Of a stretch of DNA of 26,423 bases, positions 1 through 8,600 are shown piece after piece. Source of the DNA: CAYMRB01 sp964392615. GTDB lineage: Bacteria > Planctomycetota > UBA8108. Each line of letters begins with the position of its first letter. Positions within the stretch are counted from its first letter, which is position 1. A program made the translations under genes and the position numbers. The DNA lies in contig CAYMRB010000088.1 in NCBI GenBank assembly GCA_964392615.1, positions 1 to 26,423 on the forward strand, given 5' to 3'. The notes below the pieces were generated by a model. The model did not search any database. It had not been told where the DNA came from and saw only the letters and a list, made by a program, of their open reading frames with translations.

Positions 1-448
1 GGGTCCACTGCTTCATGCCCTCGAGCGGATCGTCCTTCGGAAGGACGCCCTGGAGGATGAACGTGACGAGCATGCCGGTCTCGGGATCGACGCAGCCCGG
101 GTGCGAGTAGCGACGCAGCGTTCCCTTGTCGACGGGCCAGTGCGTGCGGATCTCCTGCGGATCGGACCACGACGCGCCGTTGTCCGAGGAGCGTCGCACG
201 AACGCGCTGTCGGCGGCATCGCTGCGAGTCTGATAGGCGTGGCGCGAGACCATCTCGACACCCGTCTTGCGTGTGTAGAACGCGCTAGCGACGACGCGGG
301 TGCCGGCGCGTGGTGTCGCGACGAACCGCTCCTTGCCGGCCAGGGTGAGCTTGGGCCGGGACCCGTCGTCTGCCGACGCGAGCGGTGAAGACAGCAAGGT
401 CACGCCGAGCAACCCGGCCGTGGCGAAGAACGCGAGAATGGTCCGCAT
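1..448 (-). CDS. Secreted Asp-box (sialidase/BNR-like) protein, N-terminal fragment
   Basis: This is the first 149 codons of a gene that runs off the left edge, so its C-terminus is missing. The ATG at 448 is preceded by GAAGGAG with a 9-base spacer, which supports the start. Residues 1-26 form a signal peptide (hydrophobic core FFATAGLLGVTLL, likely cut after ASA). Residues 87-94 (SSDNGASW) match the Asp-box pattern SxDxGxxW found in sialidase-type beta-propellers. A second region reads CVDPETGMLVTFI, as expected for the next blade. Known of the family: such proteins are exported glycosidases or lectin-like propellers. The catalytic residues cannot be judged because the rest of the gene is outside the window. 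It is divergent from the FG-GAP gene across a 124-base gap. Confidence 0.75.
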   Translation of the reverse strand, partial: MRTILAFFATAGLLGVTLLSSPLASADDGSRPKLTLAGKERFVATPRAGTRVVASAFYTRKTGVEMVSRHAYQTRSDAADSAFVRRSSDNGASWSDPQEIRTHWPVDKGTLRRYSHPGCVDPETGMLVTFILQGVLPKDDPLEGMKQWT

Positions 449-572
449 GGTGTTCGGGCTCCTTCGATATCTCCCCACTGGCCTCTCACGTCCGACGCGG
501 GAGGTCAAGCACGGCGCGAGCTGATAGAATCTCGGCGAACGAGAGACTCTCCCCCGAAACGCGGATCTCGCC

Positions 573-2858
573 ATGTCGCCGACCACTCGTATTGCGCTGT
601 CGCTCCTCCTCGCCCTGTCGATCGCGATCGCTGCCCAGGCGCGCGACCCGATCGCCCCATCGCCGCGCTTCAAGGCCCTGCGCATCGATCCGCCCGTGGC
701 GCCGAGCACGTGGGGCATCCACGATCGCGACGGGGCAAACCGGTCAGTCGATCGCTACCTGTCGTCGCTCGTCGGCGGCGAGGTCGGCACCGGCACGATC
801 GCGTCGCCCGCGTTCACCGTCACGACCGACGCGATCGAATTCACGGTGTGCGGGCACGACGGCCAGGGCGGCGGTCAGGACAGGAACCTCGTCGTGCTCG
901 TCGACGCGGCGAGCGGCGAGGTGCTGCGCAAGACGCCGGCGCCGGGCAACGACGCAACGCAACCGCGCACTTGGGGCGTTAAGGAGCTCCGCGGGCGCAA
1001 GGTGCGCGTCGAGGTCCGCGACGGCCTGCCGCTGGCGGCGTTCGCGTGGCTCGGCGTCGGTAGGGTCCGCGCGGGCGATGCCCTGAACGTCGATTTCCGC
1101 CAGGGGTTGCCGGCGAACTGGACCGCCGAGCAGAAGAAGATGGAGATCGACACGGTGCTCGTCGAGGGAGGCGTGCCGTTCCGCGCCGCGCGCCAGACCG
1201 TGATGCTCGACGGCAAGACCGTGCGCGTGCCCTGCGGCTTCTCCGCGCGGCGGCTGTTCTTCCTCGGTGGCACTGTCCACCGCGGTCGGGCGCTCGAGGT
1301 GCATGGCCACGTCGTGATCCGCTATCGCGGCGGCGCTGTGGATCGACATCCTCTAATGGTCGGCTACACGCTCGACGGTGCGTTCAAGCGCTTGAGCAAG
1401 TCGCCGGCGATCCACCTGCACGCATCGGGCGATCCGTTCCAGTACTACCTCGTCGTCGCGCCGCGTCGGGACGTGATCGAGGAGATCGGACTCGAGGCGG
1501 ACCCGGGCTATCGCGTACCGACGATCACGGCTATCACGTGCGACACGGCGTCGACGAGCGATCGACTCGACGCGCTGCCCGACAGCAAGCCTTCGGCGCA
1601 CGAGGAGGCGTGGATCGCTGCGCACGCGATCACCTCCGGTGCGCCGAAGCTCGAGGAGATCGTCGCGAAGGTCCGCGCCGCGCATCACATGCACGATGCG
1701 GCGAGCGGGATCGTGTTCGACAAGCACCGCCTCGACGCGGCATTCCGCTCCGAGGGCGTGGCGGTGGCCGACGTCAATGGCGACGGCAAGAAGGACATCG
1801 TCGCCGGCGCGCTGTGGTACGAGGCGCCGCGGTGGAAGCCGCGCGAGATCGCGACGCCGAAGAGGTTCGCTCCGGAGAAGGGCTACGCCGACAGCTTCTG
1901 CTGCTTCGCCGAGGACCTGAACCGCGACGGCGCGGTGGATCTGATCGTCGTCGACATGCCCGGCGCGCCGGTGCGCGTCTACGAGAATCCCGGTGCGGAC
2001 AAGCTCGACGCGCACTGGCCGGTGCATCGCGCGTTCGGCAATTGCTCGAACGAGAGCCCCGCGTGGGCCGACGTCGACGGTGACGGTCAGCGCGAGCTCG
2101 TGTGCGGGTCCGACGGCGAGCGCATGGTGCGGTTCTCACCGGGAAAGAAGATCGGTGACGCGTGGACGGGGCGGCCGTTCTCCGGACCGAAAGCGGTCGG
2201 CGCGCAACGGTTCTATCACGGGCTCGGCATCGGCGACATGAACGGCGACGGCCGCAACGACATCATCGTCGCGCACGGCTGGTACGAGGCCCCGGAGAAG
2301 GAAACAGCCGGCGGCGACACGTGGAAGTTCCACGCGGTCTTCCCGCCCTCGTCGATCGCGGTGGGTGGGCGGCCGTCGGGCCACACGTGTGCTCACATGT
2401 ACGCGCATGACTTCGACGGCGATGGCGACCAGGACGTGCTCGCGAGCTCGGCGCACAATTACGGCATCTGGTGGCTCGAGCGCAGTGGCGACCCGACCGA
2501 CAAGGCGAGCTGGACAGCGCATGTGATCGACACGTCGTACTCGCAGCATCACTCGCTCGTCGTCGCCGACATCGACGAGGACGGCCTGCTCGACTTCGTC
2601 ACCGGCAAGCGCTGGTACGCACACAACGGTCACGATCCCGGTGGCAAGCAGCCCGCGGTGCTGTGCTGGTGGGAGCTCGACCGCACCGCGCAGGGGCCGC
2701 GCTGGAAGCGGCACTGGATCGACTCGGACTCCGGCGTCGGCATCGAGTTCGAGGTCGTCGACATCAACGGTGACGGCCGACTCGACATCGCGGTCGCGAA
2801 CAAGAAGGGCGTGTTCTGGTTCGAGCAGCGCCGGGTGGGGGACGCTGCCGGGAGGTAG
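573..2858 (+). CDS. Secreted FG-GAP/VCBS repeat protein
   Basis: This 761-residue exported protein has a signal peptide at residues 1-23 (core IALSLLLALSIAIA, cut after AQA). Residues of roughly 30-170 look like a beta-sandwich carbohydrate-binding-type module often seen in planctomycetal exoproteins (SPAFTVTTDAIEFTVCGHDG, then AFAWLGVGRVR). The second half holds seven calcium-loop motifs of the FG-GAP type: DVNGDG (about 396), DLNRDG (448), DVDGDG (500), DMNGDG (555), DFDGDG (612), DIDEDG (666) and DINGDG (730). Each is followed by a short beta stretch such as DIVAG and by WYEAP-like loops. A seven-bladed propeller of this kind normally binds calcium and a ligand outside the cytoplasm. No catalytic motif is visible, so the role is unknown and could be adhesive or polymer-binding. 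No clear Shine-Dalgarno precedes the ATG at 573, but the signal peptide fixes the start. Confidence 0.88.
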   Translation: MSPTTRIALSLLLALSIAIAAQARDPIAPSPRFKALRIDPPVAPSTWGIHDRDGANRSVDRYLSSLVGGEVGTGTIASPAFTVTTDAIEFTVCGHDGQGGGQDRNLVVLVDAASGEVLRKTPAPGNDATQPRTWGVKELRGRKVRVEVRDGLPLAAFAWLGVGRVRAGDALNVDFRQGLPANWTAEQKKMEIDTVLVEGGVPFRAARQTVMLDGKTVRVPCGFSARRLFFLGGTVHRGRALEVHGHVVIRYRGGAVDRHPLMVGYTLDGAFKRLSKSPAIHLHASGDPFQYYLVVAPRRDVIEEIGLEADPGYRVPTITAITCDTASTSDRLDALPDSKPSAHEEAWIAAHAITSGAPKLEEIVAKVRAAHHMHDAASGIVFDKHRLDAAFRSEGVAVADVNGDGKKDIVAGALWYEAPRWKPREIATPKRFAPEKGYADSFCCFAEDLNRDGAVDLIVVDMPGAPVRVYENPGADKLDAHWPVHRAFGNCSNESPAWADVDGDGQRELVCGSDGERMVRFSPGKKIGDAWTGRPFSGPKAVGAQRFYHGLGIGDMNGDGRNDIIVAHGWYEAPEKETAGGDTWKFHAVFPPSSIAVGGRPSGHTCAHMYAHDFDGDGDQDVLASSAHNYGIWWLERSGDPTDKASWTAHVIDTSYSQHHSLVVADIDEDGLLDFVTGKRWYAHNGHDPGGKQPAVLCWWELDRTAQGPRWKRHWIDSDSGVGIEFEVVDINGDGRLDIAVANKKGVFWFEQRRVGDAAGR

Positions 2859-3017
2859 GTTTCGCCACGCGCCCGCGGCTCCCGGAGCGGCGCCTCTCGC
2901 CCTGGACCGTACGTGCTAAGAGATCGTTCGCACGCTCGAGGATCTTCTGCAGACGCGTGGCTTCGAGGTTCTCTGAGTTCGGTACTGTGCAGCGGAAGCT
3001 CGAACGCACGGCGCTCC
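2859..3017. other. Convergent intergenic spacer
   Basis: This 159-base stretch lies between two convergent genes. I see only a short palindrome (GCTCC-C-GGAGC near 2878) and no T-run, so I do not call a terminator. Confidence 0.4.
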
Positions 3018-4226
3018 CTAATCCGGCATCGGCGCTTGCACGACGCGGAATCCGACGCCGAGTAGTCGGCCGAGGTCCGCCGAAAAACGGAGCGATCGGT
3101 ACGCGGCGCGGCACTCGGGGAGGCTGTCTCGGAAGCGACCGCCCCGCGCGGGCTTCTGGAGCGCGTCGAGGTCGCCGACGGGATCGACGAGCTCGCCGTC
3201 TGGTACGGTGTCCGGCAAGCGGTCGAGGCAGAACTCGGCGACGTTGCCGTGCATGTCCCAGAGGCCCCACGCGTTCGGCGACTTGAGCGACACGGGCTTC
3301 GGCTTCGTGGCCGGATTGTCGCCGCTCCACCAGACGTACTCCTTCGCGCGGCAGCCGTCCGTCGGCCGGCGGGCAAGGCACGCGGCAGAGCCGCCGAACG
3401 AGAGCGGCTCGTCGGTGCCGGCGCGGCACGCGAATTCCCACTCCGCCTCGGTGGGAAGACGGTAGGGCCGACCGTCGATGGCGCTCAGCTTCTCGCAGAA
3501 CGCGTTCGCCTCCCGCCAGGAGGGCCCGTTCACGGGACTGTCGAGGAGTTCGCGATGCAGCTTCGCGAACGCCTCCGTCCGTCCCATCACGGCCATGTAC
3601 TGCCGGTTCGTCACTTCGGTGGCACCGATCCAGAACGGTCGCGTGATACGGACCTTCCTGCGCACCTCGTTCGCGCGTCGTTTCCGCTCGTCGTCCGGTG
3701 AGCCCATGGTGAAGACCCCCGGCTGGATGCGACGCAGGCGCATGCCGACGACGTTGACGACGACGTCGCCACTCGCTTCGAGATTCGAGACGGCTGGCGG
3801 CGTGCCGTAGACGTCGGCGTACTTCTTCGTGACCGAGATGAGGTATCCCTCCGGAACCTCCCATTTGCCGCCCCGCTTCTCGAGCTCATCGAGCGCCTCG
3901 CGCGCCAGGTCGCTGTACTCGAACTCCTCGTCGACGATGGCGTGGGGGCGCGGGGGCTTCTCGACATCGTCGCCTCTCGGGAGAGGCTTGTCGGTGGGAT
4001 CTGGGTTGACCGGGCGACGCTTCTCCGCGTCGATCGCGGTGTCCGGTCCGGGCCCGGATTCGTTCGCCACGACGCGGGAGGCGCCGGCCGGTGTCGAAGG
4101 CGCCGGTGGGCCGGCGGGAGCGTCCTGGTCCGAACAACCGATGGGCAGTCCGAGAGCGGCCGTCACCGCCCACAGCGCTAGACGGACTGCCATCCGTGTC
4201 GTCCGCGCGAGCTCGTTGCGTCGCAT
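3018..4226 (-). CDS. SUMF1/FGE-sulfatase-domain lipoprotein
   Basis: This is a 402-residue protein. The start chosen is the ATG at 4226, only two bases after the TGA of the upstream UroD-like gene and behind a G-rich stretch, so the two genes are probably translationally coupled. Residues 12-31 form a lipoprotein-type signal ending LPIGC, although the lipobox is imperfect. A Pro/Asp/Lys-rich linker follows to about residue 130. The formylglycine-generating-enzyme fold covers about 160-398: RIQPGVFTMGSP, FWIGATEVTNRQY, YRLPTEAEWEFACRAG, NAWGLWDMHGNVAEF, RGG and VGFRVV. True FGEs carry a Cys pair after RGG. Here the first position is Asp (RGGRFRDS) and only the second Cys (C372) remains, so copper-dependent sulfatase maturation is unlikely. 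A structural, ligand-binding or other FGE-fold role is more plausible. Confidence 0.9.
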   Translation of the reverse strand: MRRNELARTTRMAVRLALWAVTAALGLPIGCSDQDAPAGPPAPSTPAGASRVVANESGPGPDTAIDAEKRRPVNPDPTDKPLPRGDDVEKPPRPHAIVDEEFEYSDLAREALDELEKRGGKWEVPEGYLISVTKKYADVYGTPPAVSNLEASGDVVVNVVGMRLRRIQPGVFTMGSPDDERKRRANEVRRKVRITRPFWIGATEVTNRQYMAVMGRTEAFAKLHRELLDSPVNGPSWREANAFCEKLSAIDGRPYRLPTEAEWEFACRAGTDEPLSFGGSAACLARRPTDGCRAKEYVWWSGDNPATKPKPVSLKSPNAWGLWDMHGNVAEFCLDRLPDTVPDGELVDPVGDLDALQKPARGGRFRDSLPECRAAYRSLRFSADLGRLLGVGFRVVQAPMPD

Positions 4227-4228
4227 CG

Positions 4229-5380
4229 TCAATACCCCCCGAACTCGTGCGCCGCGTCGTACATCGCCAGCACGTTCTCCGGCGGCACGTCGGCCTGGAT
4301 GTTGTGCACGCTGTTGAACACGTATCCGCCGCCGGGGCGGAGCGCCTCGACGCTGCGCCTCACGTGCTCGCGGATCACCTCCGGCGTCGCGGTCGGCAGC
4401 ACGTGCTGCGAGTCGATGCCGCCGCCCCAGAAGCACAGCTCATCGCCGAAGCGCGCCTTCAGTGACGCGGGCTCCATGTCACGAGCACTGATCTGCACCG
4501 GATTCAAGACGTCGATGCCGTTGTCGAGGAGATCGGGGATGTACTCCGTGACCGAGCCGCACGTGTGGTACCAGATCTTCGCCTCGGTGCGGCTCTTGAT
4601 GTACTGGACGAGGCGCTTCTGGCGCGGCTTGACGACGTCGCGGTAGATCTGCGGCGCGAACAGCGGTCCATTCTGCCCCGCGAGGTCATCGCCGATCATG
4701 ATCACGTCGACGACGTCGCCGACTTCGTCGAGGAAGACTCGGAACCAGTCGAGCCAGAACTCGAGCGTTCGGTCGATGATCGCCTCGAGGACCTCCTGCT
4801 CCTGGACCATGTCCATGAAGAGATTCTCGAGTCCGCGCATGTACCAGCAGATCTCGTAGACGACACCGGAGATGCCGCTGACGACCGCGTAGGGCGTTTC
4901 GCGCTTGAGCTCGAGGGCGCGGTCGCGCAGGCCGACGAAGCGGCCGGGGTCGTCTCCCTTCGGGAACGGGTACTGGCGAATCTCGTCGACGGACAGCCCG
5001 GCGAGCGGCGAATGCGATATGTCGTAGTAGCGCGGCGCCTCGTGCGGCATCGACCACGTGACGCCGAACTCGTCGGTGAAGTCGCTCCACTCTTTGCCGT
5101 CGCGCGTCGCCTCGACGGTTCTCCCGTCGAATCCCTCCGCCGCGCCGGCCCAGACGTAGCGCGTGTCGACTCGCAGCCGCTCGAGCACCTGCTCGGACGG
5201 CTGGGCCAGCTGCTGGACGAGGTCCATGATGACGATCTTCTCGTCGAGACCGAGGAGCTCGATCAGCTTTTCGTACGCGATCCGATGGATACCCGTTTGG
5301 TTGCCACCGAGGTCGATGGGCACGCGGTCCGGTTCGCGATGGGCGAGGGCGGTCAGGACTCGTTCTCGGGAGGTCAGCAT
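4229..5380 (-). CDS. UroD-like (MtaA/CmuA superfamily) protein, copy 1
   Basis: This 383-residue protein is read from the ATG at 5380, which gives the usual family N-terminus (LTSRERVLTALAHREPDRVP). The TIM-barrel ends with IWYHTCGSVTEYIPDLLDNG (H272-x-C274), DVLNPVQ, CFWGGGIDSQHVLP and a glycine-rich segment GGGYVFNSVHN. The H-x-C pair matches the first two zinc ligands of corrinoid methyltransferases such as MtaA. The usual downstream Cys is not evident, and the aligned segment offers H359 instead. Heme biosynthesis is unlikely because such divergent copies typically lie among catabolic genes. A methyl-transfer or demethylation role is possible but not shown. It is the first gene of a two-gene operon with the SUMF1-like lipoprotein. 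Confidence 0.88.
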   Translation of the reverse strand: MLTSRERVLTALAHREPDRVPIDLGGNQTGIHRIAYEKLIELLGLDEKIVIMDLVQQLAQPSEQVLERLRVDTRYVWAGAAEGFDGRTVEATRDGKEWSDFTDEFGVTWSMPHEAPRYYDISHSPLAGLSVDEIRQYPFPKGDDPGRFVGLRDRALELKRETPYAVVSGISGVVYEICWYMRGLENLFMDMVQEQEVLEAIIDRTLEFWLDWFRVFLDEVGDVVDVIMIGDDLAGQNGPLFAPQIYRDVVKPRQKRLVQYIKSRTEAKIWYHTCGSVTEYIPDLLDNGIDVLNPVQISARDMEPASLKARFGDELCFWGGGIDSQHVLPTATPEVIREHVRRSVEALRPGGGYVFNSVHNIQADVPPENVLAMYDAAHEFGGY

Positions 5381-5418
5381 GCGGGGTCGTCCTCTATGCG
5401 AGTGGAGGGCGCCATTCT

Positions 5419-5441
5419 GACACGATCGGGACCTTCGTGTC
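5419..5441. repeat. 7-bp inverted repeat, operator-like
   Basis: The arms are GACACGA (5419-5425) and TCGTGTC (5435-5441), a perfect match with a 9-base spacer. The repeat sits 39 bases upstream of the UroD-like start, where a repressor site or leader hairpin could lie. No regulator is assigned. Confidence 0.4.
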
Positions 5442-5484
5442 GCCAGGGTTGCGACGGCTCCGTCGCGTCGCCTCCCCTTTCTGG

Positions 5485-5527
5485 CGCGGAGTCGCGTCGC
5501 CGCGCACCGATCGGCTCCGACTCCGCG
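5485..5527. repeat. 10-bp perfect inverted repeat with structured loop
   Basis: The arms CGCGGAGTCG (5485-5494) and CGACTCCGCG (5518-5527) pair perfectly around a 23-base loop. The loop itself holds a small palindrome, CCGATCGG. A stable hairpin is expected in RNA from either strand. There is no T-run, so an intrinsic terminator is not supported. Confidence 0.5.
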
Positions 5528-5630
5528 GGCATGGTCTGCCCATTTGAGGCGTTCGAGCTCCGACAACCTTCCCGGCCAGCCCATGCCGTGCTTGAATGGA
5601 GGATCAGTCTTCTATCGAGGAACACAAGAG

Positions 5631-8600
5631 ATGAAGCGTTCGGTCCTGTTCGTCGTCGCCACCGCCCTCCTGTCGTTATTCGTGTTGCCCGCGGCCAGCG
5701 CGCAGACGTTCGAAGAACGACTCCAGGCCGTCGCTCCAACGGCTCTCGTTCGCGCGGCGCGCGAGCAGGGCGATGCGACGCGCGGCGCGATCGTCTTCTA
5801 CCAGCCGCATGTCGGCTGCACGCGCTGCCACATCGCCGAGAAGGAGGACAACCGTCTCGGTCCGGATCTGACCAAGCTCCCGAAGGACGTCACGGACGTA
5901 CAGCTTCTCGAGTCGGTCCTGTGGCCGTCGAAGGTCATCCGCGAGGGTTACGAGCCGGTCACGGTGCTGACGAAGACCGGCCTCGTGATCACCGGTGTGC
6001 TCGAATCTCAGGATGAGAGCAAGGTCGTCGTCCGAGACGCCGCGAAGGACTTCAAGACGGTCGAGTTCGCGCGCGCGGACTTGATCACCGTCGGGCACGG
6101 CGAGACTTCGATCATGCCCGGCGGCCAGGTGAACGTGCTGACGAGCCAGCAGCAGTTCCTCGACCTGCTGCTCTACCTGATCGAGATCCGCGAGGGCGGG
6201 CCCGATCGCGCTCGCGACCTCGAGCCGCCGCCGTCGCTCTACGCGGCGCGGCCTCTGCCGGAGTACGAGAGCCGCATCGACCACGCGGGCATGATCAAGG
6301 ATCTCGACGGCGCCGCGGCCAAGCGCGGGCAGAAGATCTATGAACGCCTCTGCGTCAACTGTCACGGCACACACAGTGAACCGGGCTCGCTGCCGAACTC
6401 ACGTCGCTTCGCGACCGAGCCGTTCAAGAACGGGCACGATCCGTACGCCCAGTATCAGACGCTGACGCGCGGCTTCGGAATGATGGTCGCGCAGACGTGG
6501 ATGGTGCCGAAGCAGAAGTACGACGTGATCCACTACATCCGCGAGGCCTACCTCAAGCGCGACAATCCGTCGCAGTACTCCGAGGCCGACGCGGCGTACC
6601 TCGCCTCGTTGCCGACGGGCGACACGCGCGGTCCGGAGCCGTCGAACATCGTCCCGTGGACGCAGATGGACTACGGGCCGAACCAGATGATGACGCTCGA
6701 GGTCGGCCGCGACGCGAAGAACTTCGCGTACAAGGGCAACGCGATCCGGCTCGACGCCGGCCCGGGAGGTATCTCACGCGGTCGCTACTGGATGTTGTTC
6801 GACTACGACACCCTGCGCGTCGCTGCGGCCTGGAGCGGCGACGAGTTCTGCGATTGGAACAGCATCCACTTCAACGGTCGTCACGCGATCCACCCGCGCG
6901 TCGTCGGCACGGTCCACCTCGAAAATCCCACCGGCCCCGGGTGGGGGCGCCCGTCCGACGAGAGCTTCGAGGACATCCGGCTCGTCGGCCGCGACAACCG
7001 CATCTACGGCCCGCTGCCGCGCCGTTGGGCGCAGTACCGGGGCATGTACTACCACGGTCCGAACACGATCATCGAGTACACCGTCGGCGACACCCGGCTG
7101 CTCGAGATGCCGGGCGTGCTGACGTCGACGCTCGAGCCGGTGTTCACGCGCACGCTCGACATCGGCCCGCGTTCGCGCGATCTCGTGCTGCAGGTCGGGC
7201 ACCGCAGCGAGCCCGGCGTGCAGCTGACCCGTCGTGCGGACGGCGCGGTGCTGTTCGGACCGCCCCTCGTCGACGAACCGGCGGCGCAGCAGATCGTCAA
7301 GGAGGGGCCTTCCGGACGCGTTCGGTTCAAGGGAGCGACGCGCGTCGAGGCGGAGGGGCTCGAGCTCCACCGCACCGACTTCACGGTCACCGCGCGGATC
7401 CGGACCAAGAAGGGCGGCACGATCCTCTCGTGCATGAACAAGACCGACGAGTGGCATCGGGACGGCATGACGTGGTTCGTCAGCGGCGGACGCCTGACGT
7501 ACGACATCGGCGGGGTCGGCGCGTTGCGCGGTGGACGCCGTGTCGCTGACGGCAAGTGCCACTATGTGGCCGTCACGTGGCGCCAGCGTGACGGCGCCCT
7601 GCGCTTCTTCGTCGACGGTGAGCCTGACGATCGCACGGGGCGGCTCGAGCCCGAACGACAGCTGCAGAAGACGGTGGTGCGCGTCGGCGCCACGGCGGCC
7701 GACTTCCCGAAGCCGTCGTTCTTCAACGGCGACATCGCCGATGTCCGCGTCTTCGGTCGGATCCTGACGGACGACGAGGTCGCGACGACGGCTCGATCGA
7801 AGCCCGCGGTTCCCGAGGGGCTCCTCGCGCGTTGGGATCCGTCCGAGTCGGTGAACGGCGTCGTCACGGACCGAAGCGGCAACGAGCGCGACGGCACGGT
7901 CCGCACGGGCAAGCCGCGACCGGTCGAGCAGAAGGCCGAGGGCTGGCTCGTCGCCGGCACCGAGGGCGACGGGGGTGCGGTGAAGTGGCTCGCCGACGGC
8001 GGCGATCTGCGCTTGCGGATTCCGGCAGGCGACCAGCCGCTTCGCTTCACGCTGTGGTTCGCGACGGCCGAGAAGCACAGCGACGTCCAGCCTCTGGTCG
8101 AGACGATCGTCATCGACGACCCAGGTCCGAACCTCACGGCAAAGACGAAAGGCGGTCCGTCGCGTTGGCCGGACGTGCTGACGGCCGAAGCGACCATCGG
8201 ACCGGACGACGATGCGTTCGCGCTCGACGTGCTGACGATGCCGGCCGCGAACCCGTGGTTCTGCCGCATGCGGCTGACGGGCTTCGACTTTCTGCCCGGC
8301 GGCGACCAGGCGATCGTCTGTGCGTGGGACGGCAGTGTGTGGCTCGTGAAGGGGCTCGCGAAGCTGCCGGAGACGAGGCCCGACGCCGAGGGCGAGCGCA
8401 AGGTCGAGATCTCGTGGCGGCGTATCGCGTCGGGCTTGTTCCAGCCGCTCGGGCTCAAGGTCGTCGACGGCAAGGTCTACGTCGCGTGCCGCGATCAGAT
8501 CTGCGTGTTGCACGATCTCAACGGCGACGAGGAAGTCGACTGGTACGAGTGCTTCAACAACGATCATCAGGTCACCGATCACTTCCACGAGTTCGCGATG

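Larger units (their letters stand above)
5381..5630. promoter_or_regulatory. Divergent intergenic region with two inverted repeats
   Basis: This 250-base spacer separates the UroD/SUMF1 pair (leftward) from the heme protein gene (rightward) and must hold both promoters. I do not see convincing -35/-10 pairs. It contains the inverted repeats at 5419-5441 and 5485-5527 listed separately. Confidence 0.45.

Noticed and set aside
2859..3017. An intrinsic terminator between the convergent genes.
   Set aside because: Only a 5-bp palindrome is present, with no T-run on either side.
4227..4436. Upstream extension of the SUMF1-like protein to an ATG at 4436.
   Set aside because: It would lie inside the UroD-like gene, is Arg-rich, and removes the lipoprotein signal from the N-terminus; the ATG at 4226 is coupled to the UroD stop.
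4229..5380. A true uroporphyrinogen decarboxylase (hemE) for heme synthesis.
   Set aside because: The H-x-C-G motif and catabolic-type context fit the methyltransferase-like branch, and a second divergent copy is present.
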